Positions 1 through 7,737 of a DNA stretch of 64,000 nt are shown in pieces; position 1 is the stretch's first letter; each line of letters opens with the position of its first letter. A program made the position numbers and the translations under genes. The stretch comes from Candidatus Nitronereus thalassa (GTDB taxonomy: Bacteria; Nitrospirota; Nitrospiria; Nitrospirales; UBA8639). The notes under the pieces are model-generated. The model was not told the DNA's origin. It did not search any database and saw nothing but the letters and a program-made list of their open reading frames with translations. Location: NCBI RefSeq assembly GCF_032191465.1, contig NZ_JAQOUE010000002.1, positions 124,001-188,000 of the forward strand, given 5' to 3'.

Positions 1-768
1 CCGGTAAGCTTCACTAAGGCTTTGAGTGGCGGCAATACGAAGCTCCCCGCTTGGTTCATCCACCAACATGAGTGAACAAATTTTTGAATCCATCATTTCC
101 GCGGTCATGGTGACGATTAATTCCAGGACATCATCAATCAGTCGATTGGATGCCACGGTTTCAGAAACTTGCGACAGCGTGTCCAACTGTAACGCCTGCC
201 GTCGCATTTCTTCATACAACCGAGCATTCTCAATCGCTCCTCCCACTTGATTGGCAATCGTGGAGAGCAAGGCCAATTCTGCCTCTTGATACCGTTTGGT
301 ACGTTTATGCTGGACATTGATGACCCCGACGACAATCCCTTTCGTGACGATAGGAAGCGAAACAAAGGCCTGATAACGATCTTCTGGCAAATTATGGAAA
401 AACCGAAACCTGGGGTCGTCACTGGCATTGCGTGGAATGACCACTCGAACTTTTTCTTGCGCTACCCAACCCGTGATGCCCTCTCCAAGTCCGAGAGACG
501 TTCGTCCAATCAGTTTCGGATGTGGATTTTTCGACGCCCGAAGCACCAGTTCATCACGATTTGCAGACACCAAGTACAATAAACATGAATCCGCTTTGGT
601 GACCTGGACCACCACTTCCACAATATGCTTGAGCACCGACTCCAAGTCTAGCGTACTGCTAATGGATTCGCTGATGCGGTGCAGGACTTCAACCTCGCGG
701 GTTCGTTCGCGCAAGGCCGCATTGACATCTTTTTTGGGGCGTGTGGTGGTCACTTTGGTTGGACTCAT
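1..768 (-). CDS. GAF-domain protein, N-terminal part (truncated by window edge)
   Basis: The frame is open for 256 codons from the ATG at 766-768 to the first base of the window, so the C-terminus is missing. After a short basic N-terminus comes a helical linker with LHRISESISSTLDLESVL, typical of the lead-in to a GAF domain. The first GAF domain covers about residues 30-175 (core GEGITGWVAQE, then FVSLPIVTKGIVVGVINVQ). A second linker (YEEMRRQALQLDTLSQVSE) leads to the start of another GAF domain near residue 190. GAF domains bind small ligands or act as dimer sensors; the output domain, possibly a kinase, cyclase or HD-GYP, lies outside. It follows aroB by 50 bp in the same direction and may be co-transcribed. 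No good ribosome-binding site is visible. Confidence 0.85.
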   Translation of the reverse strand, partial: MSPTKVTTTRPKKDVNAALRERTREVEVLHRISESISSTLDLESVLKHIVEVVVQVTKADSCLLYLVSANRDELVLRASKNPHPKLIGRTSLGLGEGITGWVAQEKVRVVIPRNASDDPRFRFFHNLPEDRYQAFVSLPIVTKGIVVGVINVQHKRTKRYQEAELALLSTIANQVGGAIENARLYEEMRRQALQLDTLSQVSETVASNRLIDDVLELIVTMTAEMMDSKICSLMLVDEPSGELRIAATQSLSEAYR

Positions 769-818
769 GAGGAATCGCGTATCTCGACGTCGACCAATTG
801 TGAAAAAGGATTAAAAAA

Positions 819-1949
819 TTATGCCTGATGCTTTTCGACTTGGCGGAACCAGGTTTTCACAGCCTTTTGATCCAAAGGATCCACAGTCACTTTTCCGACA
901 GCCTTAGGAAGCACACAATGAATGCGTCCACGAGCAACTTTTTTGTCATGAAGCATGGCACCCCATAAATCTCCGAAATTCAATGGCGGTAAATTCGTGG
1001 GCAGCCCTGCGCGACGAACAAGATCTCGTTGCCGAGCGACGACTTTTTCTGCGCATAAACCGAGAGAATTCGCAAGGTCCGCCTCCTGAACCATTCCGAT
1101 TCCCACGGCTTCGCCATGGATATACTGTTTATACTGGCCGAGAGATTCCAGAGCATGGCCTATGGTATGACCATAATTCAATATTCGCCTGAGACCGGAT
1201 TCTCTCTCATCTTTCGCCACGACTGAGGCCTTAATTTCACAACACCGCTTCACCATATGATGTAATGATGTGTCGTCCATATTAATAATATCTTCGATCC
1301 GACTTTCTAAAAATCCAAAAAACTTTGGGTCAGCAATCATTCCATATTTCACGACCTCCGCAAGCCCCGCAGTCCACTCTCGCTTAGGCAGGGTGCGTAA
1401 GGTCTGCGTATCGAGAAGAACCAGCGCAGGTTGGTAAAAGGCGCCAATCATATTCTTTCCCAGAGGATGATTTACGCCGGTTTTTCCTCCAACACTGGAA
1501 TCAACCTGAGCCACCAAGGTTGTCGCCACCTGCACAAACGGAATGCCTCGTTGATAGATAGAAGCCGCAAACCCGGTCATGTCTCCAATCACCCCGCCAC
1601 CCAATGCCACCAACACTGATTGCCGCTCAAAACGCTGCGCCAGTAATTCATCAAGTATGTGAGAAATCCAACGGAGGTTTTTGGCTTGTTCGCCGTCAGG
1701 GACACTAATGGTATGCCGTTGAAACCCGGCTTTCTTCAATGAACGTTCAACCCTTCGGCCATAGAGTCCTTGCAAGATGGGATTGGTAACTATGCCCACT
1801 TTTCCGGAAAAGCCTAAATCTAGAAGATACTCCCCCAGTCGGTCGAGGCCGCCTGGGTTAAGGATAATGTCATAACTTCGCTTGCCGAGTCCCACTCGGA
1901 CGCGTTCAGGCTTTTGAACAACTGATCGGGACAAGGAAGTTTTCGCCAT
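819..1949 (-). CDS. aroB: 3-dehydroquinate synthase
   Basis: This enzyme converts DAHP to 3-dehydroquinate, the second step of the shikimate pathway, using NAD and a divalent metal in the cytoplasm. The 376-residue length is normal. The NAD-binding glycine motif GGGVIGD is at about residues 117-123, followed by VDSSVGGKTG (149-158), and the metal-ligand histidine region NYGHTIGHALE lies in the C-terminal half. The ATG start has the family-like N-terminus. It lies 87 bp downstream of aroC. The usual pilQ-aroK-aroB order is altered here: aroC stands where aroK would be and no shikimate kinase is present in the window. Confidence 0.97.
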   Translation of the reverse strand: MAKTSLSRSVVQKPERVRVGLGKRSYDIILNPGGLDRLGEYLLDLGFSGKVGIVTNPILQGLYGRRVERSLKKAGFQRHTISVPDGEQAKNLRWISHILDELLAQRFERQSVLVALGGGVIGDMTGFAASIYQRGIPFVQVATTLVAQVDSSVGGKTGVNHPLGKNMIGAFYQPALVLLDTQTLRTLPKREWTAGLAEVVKYGMIADPKFFGFLESRIEDIINMDDTSLHHMVKRCCEIKASVVAKDERESGLRRILNYGHTIGHALESLGQYKQYIHGEAVGIGMVQEADLANSLGLCAEKVVARQRDLVRRAGLPTNLPPLNFGDLWGAMLHDKKVARGRIHCVLPKAVGKVTVDPLDQKAVKTWFRQVEKHQA

Positions 1950-2036
1950 CGTTATTGTTCACACAAGGATGCGTGCCAAGATACAAACATTAGGCAGGTC
2001 AAAATCGATAATTGGAGCCTAAGGAATTTCACAATT

Positions 2037-3197
2037 TCAAAACGATTTCACGTAGGCTTGATAGGCATCAAAATTTCGTTTCATCTCATCAAGACAGTCG
2101 CCACCAAACTTTTCCATCATGGCATTGGCCATTTCATAGGCAATGACCGCTTCCCCAACGACACCCGCCGCAGGAACGGTACAAATATCTGAGCGCTCGA
2201 CCGTCGCTTCAAAAGGTTCCTTCGTTTGAATATCCACACTGTTTTTAGGTCGATATAAGGTGGCGATTGGTTTCATGGCCACACGAATCACAATTGGTTG
2301 GCCATTCGTGATCCCGCCTTCTAAGCCACCAGCATTGTTCGTCTTTCGCATAAACCCCGTATGAGACTCATCCGGATAAATGTCGTCATGCACTTCAGAT
2401 CCAAATCGACGTGCGGATTCAAATCCCATTCCAATCTCCACACCTTTCATCGCTTGTATGCTCATTGCGGCCATGGCCAATCGTGCACTCAATCGGCGAT
2501 CCCATTGGGTGTAGCTGCCTAACCCAATAGGAGGATTGGTAACCACGACTTCGAAGACTCCACCCAGACTATCGCCTTTATGTTTAGCCGAACGAATTTC
2601 TTCGATCATCTTTTCCCCGGCCCCCTGATCCCAACAACGGACCTGCGATTCCTCGGCCTTCGCATAAGCTTCTAAGGGATCCAGGGAGGTGGGCGCCACC
2701 ACCGATCCGATTTCCATGGTATAGCTCACCACTTGCATGCCAAATTGACCCAATAACGCTTTCCCGATAGCCCCCACCGCCACACGGATAGCGGTTTCAC
2801 GGGCACTCGCCTTTTCAAGCACATTACGAATATCACGATGGCCATATTTAATGGCGCCGACCAAATCCGCATGACCTGGACGGGGACGAGTCACGACCCG
2901 TTCGGTCGAAGGCGGCCCAGGTTCCACCGCCATAATGTCTTTCCAATTTTCCCAATCTTTGTTCCGAATGAGTAGGCCAAGAGGATTACCTAACGTCTTC
3001 CCCTTACGCACGCCACAAGTAAATTCAATTTGATCTTTCTCAATCCTCATGCGTCCACCACGGCCATACCCGCCCTGCCTCCGCGCCAAATCGTTATTCA
3101 CTTCTTCCGCGGTAATCGGAAGCCCCGCCGGCACACCTTCAAGCACGGCCATGAGACATTGCCCATGCGACTCACCTGCATTTAAATAACGCAACAT
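2037..3197 (-). CDS. aroC: Chorismate synthase
   Basis: It converts 5-enolpyruvylshikimate 3-phosphate to chorismate with reduced FMN, the last common step of aromatic biosynthesis. The family signatures GESHG (residues 8-12), RPGHAD and KASARETAIRVA are all present. The open frame begins three codons earlier at a GTG, but the ATG at 3195-3197 has AAGG eight bases upstream and gives the family N-terminus MLRYLNAGESHG, so I start there (386 residues). It sits between the AMIN-domain ORF and aroB, all on the same strand, so the pilus cluster and two aromatic-pathway genes probably share transcripts. Confidence 0.97.
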   Translation of the reverse strand: MLRYLNAGESHGQCLMAVLEGVPAGLPITAEEVNNDLARRQGGYGRGGRMRIEKDQIEFTCGVRKGKTLGNPLGLLIRNKDWENWKDIMAVEPGPPSTERVVTRPRPGHADLVGAIKYGHRDIRNVLEKASARETAIRVAVGAIGKALLGQFGMQVVSYTMEIGSVVAPTSLDPLEAYAKAEESQVRCWDQGAGEKMIEEIRSAKHKGDSLGGVFEVVVTNPPIGLGSYTQWDRRLSARLAMAAMSIQAMKGVEIGMGFESARRFGSEVHDDIYPDESHTGFMRKTNNAGGLEGGITNGQPIVIRVAMKPIATLYRPKNSVDIQTKEPFEATVERSDICTVPAAGVVGEAVIAYEMANAMMEKFGGDCLDEMKRNFDAYQAYVKSF

Positions 3198-3281
3198 ACA
3201 TAACACCTTAGTCTAGAAATAACGAACATATCTGGCATTTAATTAGCCATTTTTCCGAATCCCCTCACACCCGAGAACTTA

Positions 3282-3614
3282 TTAACCTGGAGGTACAACC
3301 AACGATAAGCGCATGGCTAATTGATCTTCGACAACCTTGATCGCGTATTGCAGGCCCTTGTCAATGGGATGATTAAGATCAAATACTAACCGTAATTTTT
3401 TCGGATGCTGCCCAATTCGAATTTGTTTCAGCAATCGATGGTCAACGGGCAACAATTGAAAGCGAATGGCCGAAACGACATTCGGTAAATCCAAACTCAA
3501 CCGCAAGGCGTCAACAGGAGTCAGTCGATAGGTCAAAGGACCATTACCCTGGATGACAATCGTAATATCATCATCCCCTCGTTGCACGGCAATTTTCTTA
3601 ACAGCCCGTCTCAA
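3282..3614 (-). CDS. AMIN-domain protein at the pilQ position (possible pilQ remnant)
   Basis: This is a 110-residue ORF that is almost entirely one AMIN domain (VKKIAVQRGDDDITIVIQG, then YRLTPVDALRLSLDLPNV). AMIN domains bind peptidoglycan and form the N-terminal part of the secretin PilQ. Here no secretin follows: the frame stops after LVVPPG and aroC begins 85 bp later. There is no signal peptide; the only available start is a TTG at 3612-3614, with GAGGAG just two bases upstream, and an in-frame TGA lies three codons before it. A 13-codon ATG frame upstream does not encode a signal sequence. It may be the decayed 5' end of pilQ, or a stand-alone AMIN protein whose start is wrong. Confidence 0.6.
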   Translation of the reverse strand: MRRAVKKIAVQRGDDDITIVIQGNGPLTYRLTPVDALRLSLDLPNVVSAIRFQLLPVDHRLLKQIRIGQHPKKLRLVFDLNHPIDKGLQYAIKVVEDQLAMRLSLVVPPG

Positions 3615-3714
3615 GGCTCCTCACAGTGTATCCAGATACGACCCCAATACATTTGATTAGCCTCTTATTTTTGTTCCTCTAGGCTTCCCCGTCTGCCAAG
3701 CATACAGAAAAAAG

Positions 3715-4215
3715 TTAGGGAGATAATACTAAACTATTTTCCGACAACTGGGCATCACCATTTGCATCCAAGGGCCTCGCAATCACCACGGAATCTCTTG
3801 TAATTCGCCTGACCGTTCCACGAATACCTTCTAGATAACTTCCAGGCTCCACTACGACTCGCTCTCCATTCGGAAACTTCACAAGGGCCTGATACCCGCG
3901 TGCTCCAAAAATAACGCCAAGCAATGTAAGAGGGTCTTCAGAATTTTCGGTCTTGGATATCCCAGAAATCTCGGGATCTTCTTCTGAACCGGAAGAACGT
4001 AAGGGAACAAAGGGGTCACGGCGGCTTCCCATTTTATAGCGATACGGTTGATCTAATAGTGACTCAATACCCAATTCATTCGCAGCCAATATACCAGAGG
4101 AGGAAGAGTCTTCGGCGAACACCCTTTCTGCGTCGAGAATTCCAACGTGGAGGCAGACTAAAGCCATCCATACGCAAAGGGAGGAACGACGCCAAGAGAT
4201 TACCAGCCGAATCAT
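3715..4215 (-). CDS. pilP: Type IV pilus assembly lipoprotein-like PilP
   Basis: PilP links the inner-membrane PilN/PilO complex to the outer-membrane secretin. The 166-residue product has a hydrophobic N-terminal segment (about residues 10-28), then the conserved YRYKMGSRRDPFVPL block near residues 58-72, and a C-terminal beta domain with TLLGVIFGARGYQALVKF. No convincing lipobox is seen; the only nearby cysteine context is ALVC, which lacks the small residue at -1, so it may be a cleaved or anchored rather than lipidated form. It starts six bases after the pilO stop, so translation is probably coupled. Confidence 0.88.
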   Translation of the reverse strand: MIRLVISWRRSSLCVWMALVCLHVGILDAERVFAEDSSSSGILAANELGIESLLDQPYRYKMGSRRDPFVPLRSSGSEEDPEISGISKTENSEDPLTLLGVIFGARGYQALVKFPNGERVVVEPGSYLEGIRGTVRRITRDSVVIARPLDANGDAQLSENSLVLSP

Positions 4216-4221
4216 CGAGAC

Positions 4222-4854
4222 TTACCCTTTCCCTTCCATCGCATGGGCCGGCCTAGGAATATCACTATTCCCAGCCAGAGTACGGCCGGCTCCTTTAAAC
4301 CCAATGAAATCAATTATTGTCTGAATCGTAGGCGTTCCGGAAGTACTATCAGCACTATGCATCAACATAGCCGTGATCCCCATGGCTTTTGAAAGATCCT
4401 GCATGTGGTCCAAAAATCGAGCCACATGATGAAAGCCCCCTTCAACATGAAGCCGAAGACGTTGCTCTTTCAGATCGGTTCCTGAGTGAACCTTAGATTC
4501 AACTGGCTTCCACAAGGTAACATTCACGAGCGTTTTTTGGCTCATGTTCGACATTTCGGAAAGGACCTGACTCATGGGAACCTCTAATCCGAGACTGGCC
4601 TCCTGTAGATTCGCTATGGATGTCCACTGAGACAACTCTTCTTGCGCAGCAAGATATTGTCGTTCGAAACGAGAAAACTTGCTAATGGTTATCTCGAGAC
4701 CCTGAACTTTCAGGACTAATTCCTCTTGCTCCTTCATCATGGGTTGGACAATCAAGCCATAACACATTCCTCCCCACAGTACTAACACAAGGATAACGAG
4801 GGAAATTTTCTGCTTCAATGGCGTGAATTCACACCATTCAAGAAGCCCTGACAT
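4222..4854 (-). CDS. pilO: Type IV pilus inner-membrane component PilO
   Basis: PilO forms heterodimers with PilN in the alignment subcomplex that joins PilM in the cytoplasm to PilP in the periplasm. The 210-residue protein has one transmembrane segment at about residues 17-37 (ISLVILVLVLWGG), a coiled-coil stretch around residues 42-75, and a C-terminal ferredoxin-like domain (RLRLHVEGGFHHVARFLDHM). The pilN frame overlaps its first 17 bases. The assignment rests on gene order and topology as much as on sequence, since PilO proteins diverge quickly. Confidence 0.9.
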   Translation of the reverse strand: MSGLLEWCEFTPLKQKISLVILVLVLWGGMCYGLIVQPMMKEQEELVLKVQGLEITISKFSRFERQYLAAQEELSQWTSIANLQEASLGLEVPMSQVLSEMSNMSQKTLVNVTLWKPVESKVHSGTDLKEQRLRLHVEGGFHHVARFLDHMQDLSKAMGITAMLMHSADSTSGTPTIQTIIDFIGFKGAGRTLAGNSDIPRPAHAMEGKG

Positions 4855-5419
4855 ATTCCACCTCTGAGGTCAAAAGGAGGTCCATGATAAAGTGGTAGGA
4901 AGAGGATTCCCCGGAAACTCTTCCTGCCTCACGCACTGTCACATTTTGAAAAAGGCTGTCTTGATTTAGAAGTTTGGCGAATTTCACGATTTGATCCTTG
5001 GATTCTGAAAACCCCATGAGCTTGACCTGCCCCTGTTCCATTTCAAGATCAGACAACCAGAGCCGTAAAGGATCAAGGCTGCGACTAACCACATCCAATA
5101 CCTGAATGGCCTGCCGACGTTGAACCAGTAAATGGGTCACTTGACGACTTCGCTCCTTTACGTCGTCAAGCTGGCGAGACGTTGCTTCCAGTTGACTCTG
5201 GAAATTCTCTACACCACGAAGCCTGTCCATCAGTTGAGCTTCCTGCTCCCGCAAGGAAGAAATCGATCTGTCCATGTTCCACCAAATAAGGCCTGAAGCC
5301 ACCACCAGTCCAACAATAAGAAACACCCCGACTGACAGTTCGATTTGACAGCGTCGGCGACGACGCTGTTCATTGGCTAACGGCCGACGAAGAAGATTAA
5401 TCGCGATCATGTTGAACAT
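4838..5419 (-). CDS. pilN: Type IV pilus inner-membrane component PilN
   Basis: PilN has a short cytoplasmic N-terminus that docks into PilM, one membrane span and a periplasmic ferredoxin-like domain that pairs with PilO. Here the N-terminus MFNMIAINLLRRP resembles the known PilM-binding INLLP motif, followed by a span at about residues 28-48, a coiled coil (60-105), and a C-terminal domain. The ATG follows the pilM stop without a gap (TAAATG), so the two are translationally coupled. A second ATG three codons in is possible. Confidence 0.92.
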   Translation of the reverse strand: MFNMIAINLLRRPLANEQRRRRRCQIELSVGVFLIVGLVVASGLIWWNMDRSISSLREQEAQLMDRLRGVENFQSQLEATSRQLDDVKERSRQVTHLLVQRRQAIQVLDVVSRSLDPLRLWLSDLEMEQGQVKLMGFSESKDQIVKFAKLLNQDSLFQNVTVREAGRVSGESSSYHFIMDLLLTSEVEYVRAS

Positions 5420-6508
5420 TTATCCATGTAGAATTCTCAGGCCCAATCCTCCAGCAACATTAGCCAAGGACTCTACGGTGGATTTCGATACCCCTCGCCC
5501 ACCAAAATTAAACGGCGCAAAGAGGTTGATACATGAGGTAGGCATCATGAGAGACTGCGAAATTTTTTCCTGAAGTTCAAGGTTCATGCCCAAAGGTCCG
5601 CTGAGGAAAATTCGTTCAAGATGAAAGTTAGGTTGACATTCTCTGGCGCTTTCGACCGTTCGCTTTACCTCATTGACGATTTCAGCCTGGTTCAGTTTCT
5701 CACAATAGGAAGGGGCCACTACCTGATTCTCCAGGGAATCACCTGAAAGTCCGAGATGCCTCACGTCACGAAATTCACCACCAGTAAAGAAAGGCCCTAC
5801 AGCAGAAGAAAGACATACATCACGAACAAAAAGCGGTTCACCTTGTCCCACGACGGCAATATTCATCACGGCATTCTGAATATTGACCACGAGATAAGAA
5901 TAATAGGTCTGAACCTCATTATTCATTTGAGCCAGATTGAGAATCGCCAAGGTTTCCACATCGCATATAATGGGATGCAGCTGTACTTCTTCGAGTACTT
6001 CTCTGTGCTCGTCAACGGTTTCACGCTTGGCCGCAACAAGAAGAATATCTATCTCCTCACTGGTAACTTTGGTAGATGATGATGAACACAATGAAAAATC
6101 AAGATACACCTCATCAGGATCATAAGGAATAAATTTAGCACTCTCCCACAAGAAATATTCTTCGAGATTCTGTTGATGACTCCGAGGCACCCGAATTCGT
6201 TTCACTATCACCGATGCTCCACTCACAGCCATGGCCACGTGAGCACCCTGCAACCGGTATTGTTCGACTAACACACGGAGGCCCTCTTTCAGGGATAGTC
6301 GGTCTTTTATTCTTCCATTGTCCAAAGTTTGTGATTCAAGGAGCTGGTAGCCCCACCGATTCACAAAAAACCGACCTTGGTGATTTCGGAATTCTACAAA
6401 CGCAATCGCTTCGGACCCAATGCTCAAGCCAATAACAGGATGCCGTCTGGCACTTGCCCAATTGGGCAAAAATCTCTGCTTAACCTGTGCAAGAAGAGAG
6501 GTTCCCAT
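5420..6508 (-). CDS. pilM: Type IV pilus actin-like ATPase PilM
   Basis: PilM is a cytoplasmic actin-fold protein that binds the PilN tail and nucleotides. The product shows the N-terminal phosphate-1-like block HPVIGLSIGSEAIAFVEF and a middle KRIRVPRSHQQNLEEYF, FIPYDPDEVYLDF pattern typical of the family. The frame is open back to a TTG at 6527-6529; I prefer the ATG at 6506-6508 (362 residues), because neither has a clear ribosome-binding site and ATG is likelier. The short sequence GGGAACC occurs at both candidate starts. It is the first gene of the pil cluster, preceded by a 260-base spacer containing an inverted repeat. Confidence 0.9.
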   Translation of the reverse strand: MGTSLLAQVKQRFLPNWASARRHPVIGLSIGSEAIAFVEFRNHQGRFFVNRWGYQLLESQTLDNGRIKDRLSLKEGLRVLVEQYRLQGAHVAMAVSGASVIVKRIRVPRSHQQNLEEYFLWESAKFIPYDPDEVYLDFSLCSSSSTKVTSEEIDILLVAAKRETVDEHREVLEEVQLHPIICDVETLAILNLAQMNNEVQTYYSYLVVNIQNAVMNIAVVGQGEPLFVRDVCLSSAVGPFFTGGEFRDVRHLGLSGDSLENQVVAPSYCEKLNQAEIVNEVKRTVESARECQPNFHLERIFLSGPLGMNLELQEKISQSLMMPTSCINLFAPFNFGGRGVSKSTVESLANVAGGLGLRILHG

Positions 6509-6582
6509 TGGAGCAGAAAAGGTTCCCAATTTGCTAAAAATCTTTCGTTTTCTTCACCGAAATTTTATGACAATTTGAGAAT

Positions 6583-6620
6583 AAAATTGCCAAGGCAACC
6601 CTACACTGTTGGCCAATTTT
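6583..6620. repeat. Inverted repeat upstream of pilM
   Basis: The arms AAAATTGCCAA (6583-6593) and TTGGCCAATTTT (6609-6620) are complementary with one unpaired base, separated by 15 bases. It lies 75 bases before the pilM start. On the minus strand a TTGACG at 6622-6627 could be a -35 box, placing the repeat in the spacer and -10 region of a weak promoter, so an operator is plausible. It has no T-run and does not look like a terminator. The rest of the 6530-6769 spacer shows nothing I can name. Confidence 0.4.
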
Positions 6621-6769
6621 CCGTCAAACAAGACCTTTATTCAGGTTCCTCGATTGGCGTCATAAAACCAGGCTTTCAGAGCTGAACATAGTAAGGATCG
6701 TTTAGGAAAGAGAAGAGAAGAATAAAGTCGGGCAAATCTGCGGCGAGCAATACTTGTGATGTAGGAAGA

Positions 6770-7654
6770 CTAGCTGCGATGCAGGTCACGATGGCGTATT
6801 TTGACATCATGTCCCAATGAAAGGAACACTTGTTGCAGTTTCAGAGCAATGGCTACAGAACGGTGCCGCCCCCCCGTACATCCAATCGCAACTGTCAGAT
6901 AACTTCGGCGTTCTTGCTCAAACAACGGAAACAGAAAGACGAAGAGGTTTTGTAAATGTTGAATAAAACCCTCGGCGTTTTTATTTTCAAATACATACCG
7001 TTGGACCGCTTCATCTTCCCCGGTCAACTCTTTTAACTCCGGTACGAAATTTGGATTTTTAAGGAAACGCACGTCAAACACTAAATCCGAATCATAGGGC
7101 ACTCCGAATTTGTACCCAAACGTCATAAGGGACACCCGCATCGATTGCTTATGATCCAGGTCGCTAAAATGCCTGGCCATCCAATCCCGTAGTTCATGCA
7201 CGGTCATGTCGGACGTATCGAGGACTTGATCTGCCCCATTCCGCAATTCCTGTAATTGGAGACGCTCCAATTGAATTCCCTCAATAACTGGTTGCTGCGG
7301 GAGAACAGGATGAGGCCTACGGGATTCGGAAAATCGACGAGTCAATACCGCATCACTGGCTTCCAAGAAAAGCAGCTCGACACGATAGGCGCTTTGCTTT
7401 AAGCGTGAAAGGTTTTCAAAAAAGTCGGCAAAAAACCCTCGTTCTCGAATATCAATACCCAACCCAATATTACGAACATCGCCTCCCTGTTGGGCGCACA
7501 GCTCGGCAAATTTCGGGAACAAGGCAGGCGGAAGATTATCCACACAGAAAAACCCGAGATCCTCTAAGCATTTTAAGGCCTGAGTCTTCCCTGATCCTGA
7601 AGCCCCACTGACAATCACCAACTGAAACGGCACTTCTGGATTTATCGACTCCAT
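6770..7654 (-). CDS. rapZ: RNase adapter protein RapZ (P-loop, YvcJ family)
   Basis: RapZ-family proteins bind nucleotides and, in enterobacteria, direct RNase E to a small RNA controlling glucosamine-6-phosphate synthase; in other phyla the role is less clear. The 294-residue product has a Walker A GASGSGKT at residues 17-24, FFCVDNLPP just after it, and the C-terminal family signature GCTGGRHRSV with RHRDL at the very end. It follows rpoN by 83 bp on the same strand. In many bacteria hpf and ptsN stand between these genes; both are missing here, so the link to nitrogen-type PTS is not visible. Confidence 0.95.
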   Translation of the reverse strand: MESINPEVPFQLVIVSGASGSGKTQALKCLEDLGFFCVDNLPPALFPKFAELCAQQGGDVRNIGLGIDIRERGFFADFFENLSRLKQSAYRVELLFLEASDAVLTRRFSESRRPHPVLPQQPVIEGIQLERLQLQELRNGADQVLDTSDMTVHELRDWMARHFSDLDHKQSMRVSLMTFGYKFGVPYDSDLVFDVRFLKNPNFVPELKELTGEDEAVQRYVFENKNAEGFIQHLQNLFVFLFPLFEQERRSYLTVAIGCTGGRHRSVAIALKLQQVFLSLGHDVKIRHRDLHRS

Positions 7655-7737
7655 CGTCTCTCCCTAGACCCACACATTTCATTGTGGGAGACCAGAAATG
7701 GTAGAAGTGTACTTCTCATAATTCTACGCGTGACAGG

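Noticed and set aside
138-428. Minus-strand ORF of 96 residues
   Set aside because: It overlaps the GAF gene in another frame and has no recognisable features.
3615-3714. A signal-peptide exon for the AMIN ORF in the spacer after pilP
   Set aside because: The 13-codon ATG frame there has no hydrophobic stretch and ends before joining the AMIN frame.
6530-6769. Sigma-54 promoter for pilM
   Set aside because: No GG-N10-GC was found on the minus strand; the nearest candidate has nine bases between the two.
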